Assembly: GCA_036280655.1 (NCBI GenBank) | Contig: DASUQI010000066.1 | Coordinates: forward strand, 1-37,380 | DNA length: 37,380 nucleotides | Reading direction: 5' to 3' | From: DASSJM01 sp036280655 | GTDB lineage: Bacteria; Actinomycetota; UBA4738; HRBIN12 | Shown: positions 1 through 7,221 of the stretch, one piece after another | Layout: each line of letters opens with the position of its first letter | How positions within the stretch are numbered: position 1 is the first letter of the stretch | Made by a program: the position numbers and the translations under genes | The notes under the pieces: model-generated | Databases searched by the model: none | What the model was told of the DNA's origin: nothing | Seen by the model: the letters and a program-made list of their open reading frames with translations, nothing else

Positions 1-2
1 CC

Positions 3-1787
3 CAGGAGCAGATCTCCCAGCTCACCGAGCAGCTCCGGGGCTCGAACGAGGAGGTCTCCCAGCTCACCGAGCGGCTCCGTGCCGAGGAGGAGCAGGTCGC
101 CCAGCTCACCCAGGCCGCCGACGAGCAGGCCGTGCAGGCCAACGAGCTCATCCAGGTGGCCGAGCACCAGGCCAACAAGGCCGATGAGCGGACCCGCGCC
201 GCCGAGGAACAGATCTCCCAGCTCACGGAGCAGCTCCGGGACTCGAACGAGGAGGTCTCCCAGCTCACCGAACGGCTTCGTGCCGAGGAGGAAGAGGTCG
301 CTCGGCTGGAGCAAGCCGCCGATGAGCAAGCCCTGAAGGCCAACCAGCTCATCCAGGCCCTAGAGGACCAGGCCGGGAGGGCCGACGACCGGGCGCGGGC
401 CGCCCACGAGCAGGTCGATCAAGTGTCCGAGCGGCTCCGAGCCTCGGAGGAGGGCGTCGCACAGCTCACCCAGCGTCTGGAGGCTGAGGAGGAGAAGACG
501 AGAGAGACCGCTTCGCGGCTACTGGCGGCCGAGACCGCGACGAAGCAAACCGAGGTCCGTGCCCAAGCTGCAGAGGAGGAGGTCGAACAGCTGACCCGGC
601 GCGTCCAGACCTCGGAGGAGCGAGCCAGCGAGGCCACTGCGCGCATGCAGATCGCGCAAGGGGAGGCACAGCAAGCTGATCTCCGGATGCGAGCCGCCGA
701 GGAGAAGGCCGCGGAGGCCACCACGCGCATGCGGGCGGCGGAGGACGAGGCACACCAGACAACCGCTGCGGCGCTGATCGCAGAGACCAAGGTGAAGCAG
801 GCCGAGGTGCGCTCGAAAGCAGTGGAGGATCAGTCGGCCGAGACCGCCGGGAAGAACTCGGAGCTGGTGGAGCAGGTGCAGCAGGCCCGTGGCGAGCTGG
901 TCGGCGCGGAGGAACGAGCGCGACTGATCGAGGAGCGGTTCGTGGAGGCCAGCCAGCGGGTCGAGGTCCTCGAAGGGCAGGTCAAGGAGCTCAAGGTACG
1001 ACTGTCGGTGGCGAAGACGGACCTGCCGATCGGCGCCGTGCCCGACAAGGAGCGAAGCGCCCTCAAGGACGCCTTGGCGACGGAGGTGCGCCGGCCGCTG
1101 ACGTCGATCCTGGGCGTCAGCCTGGCGCTTAAGCACCACGATCCCGATTCCCACGACGGCCAGGAGCTGGTGCGACAACTCGGGACCACTGCTCGCAAGC
1201 TCGATCGCATGGTCACCGTGCTCCTGGAGATCGACAGGCTCGCCGACGGGACCCTGAGTCCGAATCGCCGCCGCACCGACCTCCAGTCACTCGTGCGTCG
1301 GGTGGTCGAGGAATCACCCGATCTGACGAACCGGAACGTTCACGTGGAGGCGGACAAGGTCGTGGTGCCGGTCGACCCATTCATGGTCGAGGAGATGGTC
1401 GAGACGCTCCTGACCAACGCGAGCCGGCGAACGTCGTCTTCCGCCCCCGTGTGGGTCACCGTGTCCAGCGACCCCGAAGGCGCCGTCATCGCCGTCGACG
1501 ATGCTGGTCCCGATGTCCCCGAGGAGCTGCGCAAGGCCGTGCCGAACACACCTGAAGACCAGAAGGGCGGCGCCGGCCGGGGCGGGGCATCGACCGGCCT
1601 GGCCGTACTGCAGAGGCTTGCGGAAGTCCACGCGGGCAGGGCCTGGGTCGAGGCGCGTGACGGCGGTGGCGCCTCCTTCCGCCTGTTCCTCCCGGACGTG
1701 ACGCAGATCGTCGCGGGAGACGGCCAGGCGGCCGAGCGCACGTCTGCCGGCGGGAACGAGGAGGAAACGGACGCGAGCGAGGCGTAG
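3..1787 (+). CDS. Long coiled-coil protein with degenerate C-terminal histidine-kinase domain (5' partial)
   Basis: The reading frame is open from the left edge, so the true start lies outside the window; 594 codons are visible. About the first 320 residues are Glu/Gln/Ala/Arg-rich heptads, a long coiled coil that includes a repeated 67-residue unit. From about 1035 on it resembles a HisKA plus HATPase module: the H-box position reads ATEVRRPLTSILG, with Thr (codon 1080-1082) where SHELRTPLT would carry His. The N-box Asn survives (LLTNAS, codon 1416-1418), the G1 box is weak (DDAGPD), and a G2-like stretch ends in TGLAVLQRL. No membrane segment is visible, so it is probably cytoplasmic. It lies directly upstream of a response-regulator gene on the same strand, which suggests a signalling pair. 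Loss of the His implies a pseudokinase or scaffold; that function is inference. Confidence 0.85.
   Translation, partial: QEQISQLTEQLRGSNEEVSQLTERLRAEEEQVAQLTQAADEQAVQANELIQVAEHQANKADERTRAAEEQISQLTEQLRDSNEEVSQLTERLRAEEEEVARLEQAADEQALKANQLIQALEDQAGRADDRARAAHEQVDQVSERLRASEEGVAQLTQRLEAEEEKTRETASRLLAAETATKQTEVRAQAAEEEVEQLTRRVQTSEERASEATARMQIAQGEAQQADLRMRAAEEKAAEATTRMRAAEDEAHQTTAAALIAETKVKQAEVRSKAVEDQSAETAGKNSELVEQVQQARGELVGAEERARLIEERFVEASQRVEVLEGQVKELKVRLSVAKTDLPIGAVPDKERSALKDALATEVRRPLTSILGVSLALKHHDPDSHDGQELVRQLGTTARKLDRMVTVLLEIDRLADGTLSPNRRRTDLQSLVRRVVEESPDLTNRNVHVEADKVVVPVDPFMVEEMVETLLTNASRRTSSSAPVWVTVSSDPEGAVIAVDDAGPDVPEELRKAVPNTPEDQKGGAGRGGASTGLAVLQRLAEVHAGRAWVEARDGGGASFRLFLPDVTQIVAGDGQAAERTSAGGNEEETDASEA
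6..407 (+). repeat. Two in-frame 201-bp repeat units (67 residues each) in a coiled coil
   Basis: Units at 6-206 and 207-407 each begin EQISQLTEQLR and end in an RAA motif; about 52 of 67 residues agree. A third, more divergent unit seems to follow (HEQVDQVSERLRASEEGV). The offset of exactly 201 nt keeps frame and extends the coiled coil by whole heptads. More units may lie left of the window. Confidence 0.85.
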
Positions 1788-1838
1788 TCCCCCGGGGACC
1801 TCCCGACCGCACGGTCCTGGCCCGCTCTCGGCCGATAC

Positions 1839-1855
1839 CTCCGACTCCGTCGGAG
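1839..1855. other. Short perfect hairpin between the kinase-like and regulator genes
   Basis: CTCCGAC and GTCGGAG form a 7-bp stem around a 3-nt loop, 52 nt after the stop of the kinase-like gene and 81 nt before the regulator start. There is no T-tract after it, so a terminator role is uncertain. The 148-nt gap shows nothing else clear. Confidence 0.35.
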
Positions 1856-1935
1856 CAGGGTTCCCGCTTCATGGAGGTCAGCACCGCGCCTCGGCCATAG
1901 CCGGTTGATGCTCAAAACCCGAGGCCTTGCGACCG

Positions 1936-3327
1936 ATGGATGAAGCGAGGCCGATGGAACAGCCATCACAGATCACCCGTGTCCTCGTGGTCGACGACCA
2001 CGAGCTCTTCTCGGAGGCGCTCGAGACGTTCCTCCGACGCCAGGCCGACATCCGGCTGGTGGGCTCCGCTCGCGATGCCGATGAGGCGATGGCGCTCCTC
2101 GGGAAGGAGCCGAACGTCGTGCTGATGGATCTCGACATACCGGGGATCGACGGCATCGAAGCCACCCGCCGGATCCGCAAGGTCTCGCCGGGCGTGAAGG
2201 TGGTGCTTCTCACAGGCGTCGAACACCCGGACGCGATCGCAAAGGCGCTGTCGGCCGGGGCGTGCGGCTATGTGTCGAAGTCTCGAGCGGTGGATGAGGT
2301 GATGGACGTCGTCCGGCAGGCGGCCGCCGGCGAGATCGTCACGCGCGCGGGCGACGTAGCAACCGTTCCGGGGCAACTCCGGGGGAACGTGAGTGAGCCC
2401 GGGCTTGCTCGCGTGACGCCACGAGAGACGCAAGTGCTTCGGGCCCTCGCGGTCGGCCAGACGGCCGCGCAGATCGCGGCGTCGCTCGGCATCAGCCCAC
2501 TCACCGTCCAGAGCCACGTCAAAAGGATCCTCGTCAAGCTCGGGGTGCATTCGAAGATCGAGGCCGTCACGCTGGCGTGGCGTCACGGCCTCGTCCCCAC
2601 CAACGGCCCCGGGTTGATGACCACGGTACCTTCGCCCGCCGAACACCCGAACCCAGCCTCGAGAGACAGCCCTGCCCGGGTCCTCGTCGTCGAGGACCAC
2701 CCGTTGCTCCGCAGCGTCATCAGGGTCGCGTGTGAGCAAACGGTCGGTCTGGAGATGGTGGGCGAGCTGGAGGACGGGTCGTCCGCGCTGGAGGCGTGCA
2801 GGGAGCTCGCGCCGGACGTGATCCTGCTGGATCTTTCGCTCCCGGGCGACATCCAGGGGCTCGATGTGGCCCGTGCTATCCGAAGGGAAGGGCTCCCCGT
2901 GCGGATCCTGGTCCTCACGGCGCGAACCGACGAGGAGGCTCTCTTCCAGACCATCTTCGCGGGGGTGGATGGATACCTCGAGAAGACCTCCGGGGTTCGG
3001 ATGATCGCGGACGCGCTGAGTCGGGTCGTTGGAGGCGAGCGCATCTTCACACAGGCCCAGATGCGAGGAGCCGTCGCCGAGTTCGGCCGCCGAGCGAGGC
3101 AGGCGCCTCGGAAGACCGGCGAGCAACCGAACCTGTCGGCGCGCGAGATCGAGGTTCTCGAGCACGCGGCTCGCGGATCTACGATCGGCCAGATCGCGAC
3201 GCGCCTGGTGCTCTCGCCCAGGACGGTCGAGACGCACCTCGGCAACGCCTACCGCAAGCTCGGCGTCCGCAACCGCGTCCAGGCGCTGGCCCGTGCCTCC
3301 GGGCTGGGGCTGATCCGGATCGGCTGA
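1936..3327 (+). CDS. Tandem double NarL/FixJ-type response regulator (REC-HTH-REC-HTH)
   Basis: One 463-residue polypeptide holds two complete response regulators. Unit 1 (about residues 13-225) has a receiver starting VLVVDDHELF with phospho-acceptor Asp65 (LMDLDIPG), Thr in LLTG and Lys in GYVSKS, then a LuxR helix-turn-helix (TPRETQVLRALAVGQTA to WRHGLV). Unit 2 (about 245-463) repeats this: VLVVEDHPLL, Asp299 (LLDLSLPG), LVLTA, GYLEKTSG, and an HTH beginning LSAREIEVLEHAARG. NarL-family proteins normally have one unit of 210-220 residues. ATG 1936 is chosen because GAGG lies 11 nt upstream; TTG 1927 and ATG 1954 are alternatives. An in-frame ATG at 2617 sits at the junction and could start unit 2 alone. 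The gene follows the His-less kinase on the same strand. Two DNA-binding domains in one chain suggest binding to paired sites without dimerisation (inference). Confidence 0.9.
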   Translation: MDEARPMEQPSQITRVLVVDDHELFSEALETFLRRQADIRLVGSARDADEAMALLGKEPNVVLMDLDIPGIDGIEATRRIRKVSPGVKVVLLTGVEHPDAIAKALSAGACGYVSKSRAVDEVMDVVRQAAAGEIVTRAGDVATVPGQLRGNVSEPGLARVTPRETQVLRALAVGQTAAQIAASLGISPLTVQSHVKRILVKLGVHSKIEAVTLAWRHGLVPTNGPGLMTTVPSPAEHPNPASRDSPARVLVVEDHPLLRSVIRVACEQTVGLEMVGELEDGSSALEACRELAPDVILLDLSLPGDIQGLDVARAIRREGLPVRILVLTARTDEEALFQTIFAGVDGYLEKTSGVRMIADALSRVVGGERIFTQAQMRGAVAEFGRRARQAPRKTGEQPNLSAREIEVLEHAARGSTIGQIATRLVLSPRTVETHLGNAYRKLGVRNRVQALARASGLGLIRIG

Positions 3328-3724
3328 GCGAAACCGCTGACGGTTCGGCGGCCGCCCTGTTGGTCGAGGAGGTCGCGCAGAGGTCTCCGCGTAGACCATC
3401 CCGGGCTCCCGGAGGGCCGCTGCTAGGCTTCGCCTCGGTGTCCTGCTTGCCCGCGTCCGAGGGATTGGCCCCTGGGCTGTGTGTCCTTGCCGGACAGCAT
3501 GCGTTCGACCGCCTCTTGCACGGAGATGACCGGCCGGCGTGGCTTGATAGGAGCGTGGCATCGCTTCCACCGAGGTGTGTTCGCCGACCGATCTCGACGT
3601 GCGGGGGAGGAAGCGTTGCGGGCATGCACGTGCACGCTGTCCGACGACGTCTGTCGACCCTCCGGGTTGATGCGGTTGCTCTGAGGGCTTCCCTCGACGA
3701 GGCGGCGTGACACAGGAGAGAGGC
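3328..3724. other. 397-nt gap with no convincing gene
   Basis: No recognisable gene was found. A 90-codon plus-strand frame from GTG 3438 to 3710 has a TAGGCT box 8 nt before its start, like the leaderless genes elsewhere in the window, and ends just ahead of the pheA ribosome site. Its third codon positions are much less G/C-rich than neighbouring genes and its product matches nothing I know. On the minus strand, around 3455-3505, a short frame reads VISVQEAVERMLSG, which resembles the N-terminus of MoeA, but it continues into unrelated sequence. The stretch may be gene debris. Confidence 0.3.
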
Positions 3725-4549
3725 ATGTCCAAGGTCGCCTACCAGGGGGAGCCCGGCGCCTACAGCGAGCGGGCCGTCGCCGCACTGTTCCCATCGGCCC
3801 AGCCACTCCCGTGCGAGACGATCCGCCTCACCTTCTCGCGGGTGACCAGCGGCGAGGCGGACTTCGGCGTCGTGCCGGTCGAGAACTCCCAGGCAGGCTC
3901 GGTGAATGAGACCTACGACCTGCTCCAGCGATCGAGCCTCGTACGAGTGGTGGGCGAGGTCGTGATCCGCATCGATCACGCGCTCCTCGCGCCCGCCGGG
4001 TCCCGCCTCGAGGGGATCCGGCGCGCGTACTCGCACTGGCAGGCGCTCGCCCAGTGCGAGGAGTTCCTGGCGACCCACCACATCGACCCGGTGCCCGTCC
4101 ACGACACGGCCGGCGGCGCCCGGATGGTGGCCGAGCGCGGCGACCCGGAGGAGGCCGCGATCGCGAGCGTCGAGGCGGGGACGAGCCTGGGACTTACCGT
4201 GCTCGCCGAACACGTCCAGACGCACCCCGACAACTTCACGAAGTTCGGCGCGATCGGCACCCGCGACGCCGGATTGGGGACCGCGAACCGTACCTCGCTC
4301 GTCATGGCCGGTGACGACCGCCCCGGCTCGCTGTTCCGCGCGCTGCAGCCGTTCGCCGACCGTGGGATCAACCTCACGAAGCTCGAGTCTCGGCCCCGCA
4401 GGGGCGCGCCGTTCGAATACGTCTTCTACATCGACCTCGACGGCTCGACGGAGGATCCGAACGTGGCCGAGGCGCTGGACGGTGTCCGACTGCACACGTC
4501 GATGCTGAAGATCCTCGGCTCCTTCCCGGCCTCGAAGGGTCCGGTCTAG
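3725..4549 (+). CDS. pheA: Prephenate dehydratase
   Basis: Converts prephenate to phenylpyruvate in phenylalanine synthesis, in the cytoplasm. The 274-residue length fits a monofunctional enzyme. The N-terminal periplasmic-binding-like catalytic fold opens with VAYQGEPGAYSE and contains the VPVENS motif. The catalytic Thr region reads NFTKFGAIG, with Lys where TRF is usual. A C-terminal ACT domain begins RTSLVMAGDDRPGSLF and carries the phenylalanine-binding ESRP motif (LTKLESRPRRG), so feedback inhibition by Phe is expected. ATG 3725 is preferred over the upstream GTG 3707 because AGGAGAG lies 4 nt ahead of it. It appears to be transcribed alone; the next gene starts 137 nt further on. Confidence 0.95.
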   Translation: MSKVAYQGEPGAYSERAVAALFPSAQPLPCETIRLTFSRVTSGEADFGVVPVENSQAGSVNETYDLLQRSSLVRVVGEVVIRIDHALLAPAGSRLEGIRRAYSHWQALAQCEEFLATHHIDPVPVHDTAGGARMVAERGDPEEAAIASVEAGTSLGLTVLAEHVQTHPDNFTKFGAIGTRDAGLGTANRTSLVMAGDDRPGSLFRALQPFADRGINLTKLESRPRRGAPFEYVFYIDLDGSTEDPNVAEALDGVRLHTSMLKILGSFPASKGPV

Positions 4550-4686
4550 GTGTGGACGGCAAAGATCCTGTTCAGCGACTGACGTAGATCCGGGACCCGC
4601 TCGCACAGGAGCTTGCGGCCCCTTGGGGCAGGGTGAGTGCGTCGAGGCCCGCCCGATCGCCGACGTGCGTGATTCAATGCCCGGCG

Positions 4687-6252
4687 ATGCCCTCGCGCCG
4701 TCGGGCCCGACACGCGGCCCGCTCCCGCGCCCCCTTCCTGCTCCTGGCGATCGTCCTGGCCGCGGGTCTGCTCACCCTGGTTGCCTGGCGGATGGAGCTC
4801 GGGGTCTTCGGGGCCTCGGGGAGCTCGGTCGGTGAGGCCACCTCGTCCGCGACCCCCACGCCGGGCACGCCGTCCCCGAGCCCGTCGCCGCTCCCGACCC
4901 ACTCCCCGCGGCCGAGCCCCGAGCCCGCCAACACGTCGTTCGCGGGGATCACGACGTTCCGCGGCAACGAGACGCGCTCCTACTACGGGGAGGGCCCGGT
5001 GCCCGAGGACCCGAGGATCCTGTGGCGCTATCCGGTGGAGGGGAGCCTGTGCTCGATCTCGTCCGACCAGGACGGGCCGAGGGAGTGGTGCGGCACCGGC
5101 TGGACCGGCCAGCCGAACGTCCTCGTCGAGCAGGACGGCGAGATCGAGGTGCGGATCAATGCCTACGACGGCGCGTACCACTTCCTCGACGGCCGGAGCG
5201 GGGAGCAGGTCCGCCCGCCGCTCCAGACCGGCGACCTCGCGAAGGGCTCGGCCACGAGCGACCCGGACGGGTTCCCGCTGTACTACGCGGGCTCGCGAGA
5301 CAACTACCTGCGGGTGATCGCGCTCGACCGCGCCGAGCCGACCGTGCTTTGGCAGCTCTCCGCCGACACGAGCGTGCCGAACCCCGTCTGGAACGACGAC
5401 TGGGATGGCGCACCGCTCGTCGTCGGCGACTACCTGCTCGAGGGCGGAGAGAACTCGTGGTTCTACGTGATCCGGTTGAACCGCGACTACGACGACCGCG
5501 GTCGGGTGACCGTGGACCCGAAGGTGGTGCTCACCGTCCCGGGGTTCGACGACGCCCTGATCGACGCGCTCCCGGACGCGAACGTGTCGATCGAGAGCTC
5601 GGTGGCATTCCGCGACGGCGTGGCGTACTTCGCGAACTCCGGCGGGCTCGTGCAGGGCTGGGACCTCTCGCGCGTCCTCCGGGGCGGGACGAAGGCCGAG
5701 CGGGTGTTCCGGTTCTGGACCGGCGAGGACACGGACGCGAGCGTCGTGATCGACGAGCAGGGGTTCCTGTACGTGGCGAGCGAGCTCGAGCGGTTCACCG
5801 ACCGGGCCGCGGAGGTCGGCCAGCTGATGAAGCTGGATCCGCGCCGGCCGAACGACCCGCTCGTGTGGTCGTTGCCGATCCGCGAGGAGGGGGGCGACGG
5901 TGCGGGCGGCGCGTGGGCCACGCCGGCCCTCTCCGGCCGGATGGTCTACGCCGCAACGAACTACGGCGACCTGATCGGGCTCGAACGCCGGACCGGGAGG
6001 GAGCGATGGCGGATCCATCTCGCCGGCCCGACGTGGTCCTCGCCGGTGGTGGTCGACGAAGTGCTGCTCCAGGGGGATTGCGGCGGAACGCTCCACGCGT
6101 TCGACGTCTCGAAACCGCTCGTCCGGCCGCCGGTGCTCTGGTCGCTCTCGCTCGGGTCGTGCATCGAGTCGACGCCCTCGGTCCTCGAGGGGAGGATCTG
6201 GGTCGGGACGCGGGGCGGCGGGGTCTACGCGATCGGCGACCGGCGGGGCTGA
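4687..6252 (+). CDS. Membrane-anchored PQQ-type beta-propeller protein
   Basis: 521 residues. A basic N-terminus (MPSRRRARHAARSR) leads into one hydrophobic helix (about residues 15-33), then a Ser/Thr/Pro linker (about 55-85) and a propeller domain to the end. The propeller shows repeated PQQ-blade signatures such as VLWQLSAD, GRMVYAATNYGDLIGLE, RRTGRERWRI and GGVYAIGD, like BamB/YncE-type proteins, so it is probably an extracytoplasmic scaffold or binding protein rather than a quinoprotein enzyme. ATG 4687 is chosen because it starts right before the basic and hydrophobic segment; a GTG at 4633 is in frame but adds a poor leader. A weak TTCAAT box ends 8 nt before the ATG. The substrate or partner cannot be told from sequence. 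Confidence 0.8.
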   Translation: MPSRRRARHAARSRAPFLLLAIVLAAGLLTLVAWRMELGVFGASGSSVGEATSSATPTPGTPSPSPSPLPTHSPRPSPEPANTSFAGITTFRGNETRSYYGEGPVPEDPRILWRYPVEGSLCSISSDQDGPREWCGTGWTGQPNVLVEQDGEIEVRINAYDGAYHFLDGRSGEQVRPPLQTGDLAKGSATSDPDGFPLYYAGSRDNYLRVIALDRAEPTVLWQLSADTSVPNPVWNDDWDGAPLVVGDYLLEGGENSWFYVIRLNRDYDDRGRVTVDPKVVLTVPGFDDALIDALPDANVSIESSVAFRDGVAYFANSGGLVQGWDLSRVLRGGTKAERVFRFWTGEDTDASVVIDEQGFLYVASELERFTDRAAEVGQLMKLDPRRPNDPLVWSLPIREEGGDGAGGAWATPALSGRMVYAATNYGDLIGLERRTGRERWRIHLAGPTWSSPVVVDEVLLQGDCGGTLHAFDVSKPLVRPPVLWSLSLGSCIESTPSVLEGRIWVGTRGGGVYAIGDRRG

Positions 6253-6261
6253 GGCTCAGCC
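6247..6261. terminator. Palindrome spanning two convergent stop codons
   Basis: GGCTGA and TCAGCC pair around a GGC loop. The left arm holds the propeller stop codon and the right arm the rhomboid stop codon; the two genes end only 3 nt apart. The 6-bp stem has no T-tract, so it is at best a weak bidirectional terminator. Confidence 0.3.
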
Positions 6262-7179
6262 GATGAGCGCGTCGAGCCCGAGCAGCTCGCGGATCGCGTT
6301 CGTCCGCCACACGACGAGTGCCACGCCACCCGCGATCAGGGCCGCGTAGCCGAGCGCGCGCACGATCGCCCGGCGGCCGGGCGGGCCGAATCCCTCGGCG
6401 ACGTAGCCCGCGAGGATCCCCGCGATGAAGCCGCCGAGGTGGGCGCGCCAGTCGATCCTCCCGTTCGCGATCGCGAGCACCGCGTTCAGCAGCAGCAGCA
6501 TCGCGGCCGAGCGCAGGTTCGCGGACGCGAGGGCCAGGTGGCGCCGCCGGTAGTTGTAGGCGACGAAGGCCCCGAAGATCCCGAAGATCGCACCCGACGC
6601 CCCGACGGCCAGGGTCTGGACCGGCCCGAACGCGTACGAGGCCGCGCTCGCGAGGAACCCCGTCACGAAGTAGATCGCGACCATGTTCGCGCGGCCGAAC
6701 TCCTCCTCGACCGCGCGGCCGAACAGCCACAGCGCGTACGCGTTGAAGGCGAGGTGCAGCAGGTTCGCGTGCAGGAACATCGCCGTGAACAGCCGCCAGA
6801 ACTGGCCGATGGCCACGGCCGGCGGGTACATCGCGCCCATGTCGAACAGCACCTGGTCGCCGGGACCCTGGAAGAGCGACTGCGGGCCCCCTCGCACGAC
6901 CTCGACGAGGAACGGCACGACGATCGCGACCAGCAGCACCTTCGACGGGCTGATGCCGCCCCGGAACGGGCGTCCGGGACCTTGGCGGAACTCCTTGCGG
7001 GCGGTCTCGACGCACTCGGGACACTGGAACCCGACCGGGGCCGGGATCATGCAGTCCGGGCAGATCGGGCGGCCGCAGCGCGTGCAGTGCACCCGCGTCT
7101 GCACGTTCGGGTGCCGGTAGCAGACCTCGATCGTCTGTGCCGGAGGCGACGGCAGCTGATCGTCGTCCACGGAGCCCAT
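6256..7179 (-). CDS. Rhomboid intramembrane serine protease with N-terminal zinc-finger domain
   Basis: Up to 307 residues. Residues 20-56 carry eight probable zinc ligands, C20/H23, C32/C35, C40/C43 and C53/C56, a B-box-like treble-cleft region on the cytoplasmic side. The rhomboid core follows: an HANLLHLAFN motif (H137, H142, N146), catalytic Ser195 in GASGAIFG and catalytic His247 in RAHLGGFIAG, within about six or seven hydrophobic helices. It should cleave transmembrane substrates inside the bilayer; the target is unknown. The ATG at 7179 overlaps a TAGGAT box (7178-7183), so the functional start may be GTG 7170, 7 nt after that box on a leaderless mRNA. It is the last of a run of minus-strand genes. 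Confidence 0.93.
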   Translation of the reverse strand: MGSVDDDQLPSPPAQTIEVCYRHPNVQTRVHCTRCGRPICPDCMIPAPVGFQCPECVETARKEFRQGPGRPFRGGISPSKVLLVAIVVPFLVEVVRGGPQSLFQGPGDQVLFDMGAMYPPAVAIGQFWRLFTAMFLHANLLHLAFNAYALWLFGRAVEEEFGRANMVAIYFVTGFLASAASYAFGPVQTLAVGASGAIFGIFGAFVAYNYRRRHLALASANLRSAAMLLLLNAVLAIANGRIDWRAHLGGFIAGILAGYVAEGFGPPGRRAIVRALGYAALIAGGVALVVWRTNAIRELLGLDALIG

Positions 7180-7221
7180 CCTACGGAGGGTTCGGCCGGA
7201 CGAGGCCGAGGGTTCGCTCCG

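Noticed and set aside
3423..3520. Start of a moeA-like gene on the minus strand
   Set aside because: Only about 14 residues (VISVQEAVERMLSG) resemble MoeA; the frame then turns into unrelated low-bias sequence with no catalytic domain, so it is not annotated as a gene or fragment.
3438..3710. Leaderless 90-codon gene upstream of pheA
   Set aside because: The TAGGCT box fits, but codon bias is weak and the product is unrecognised; kept only inside the gap entry.
4618..4629. Terminator after pheA (GCCCC-TT-GGGGC)
   Set aside because: The stem has 5 bp with a 2-nt loop and no T-tract; too weak to call.
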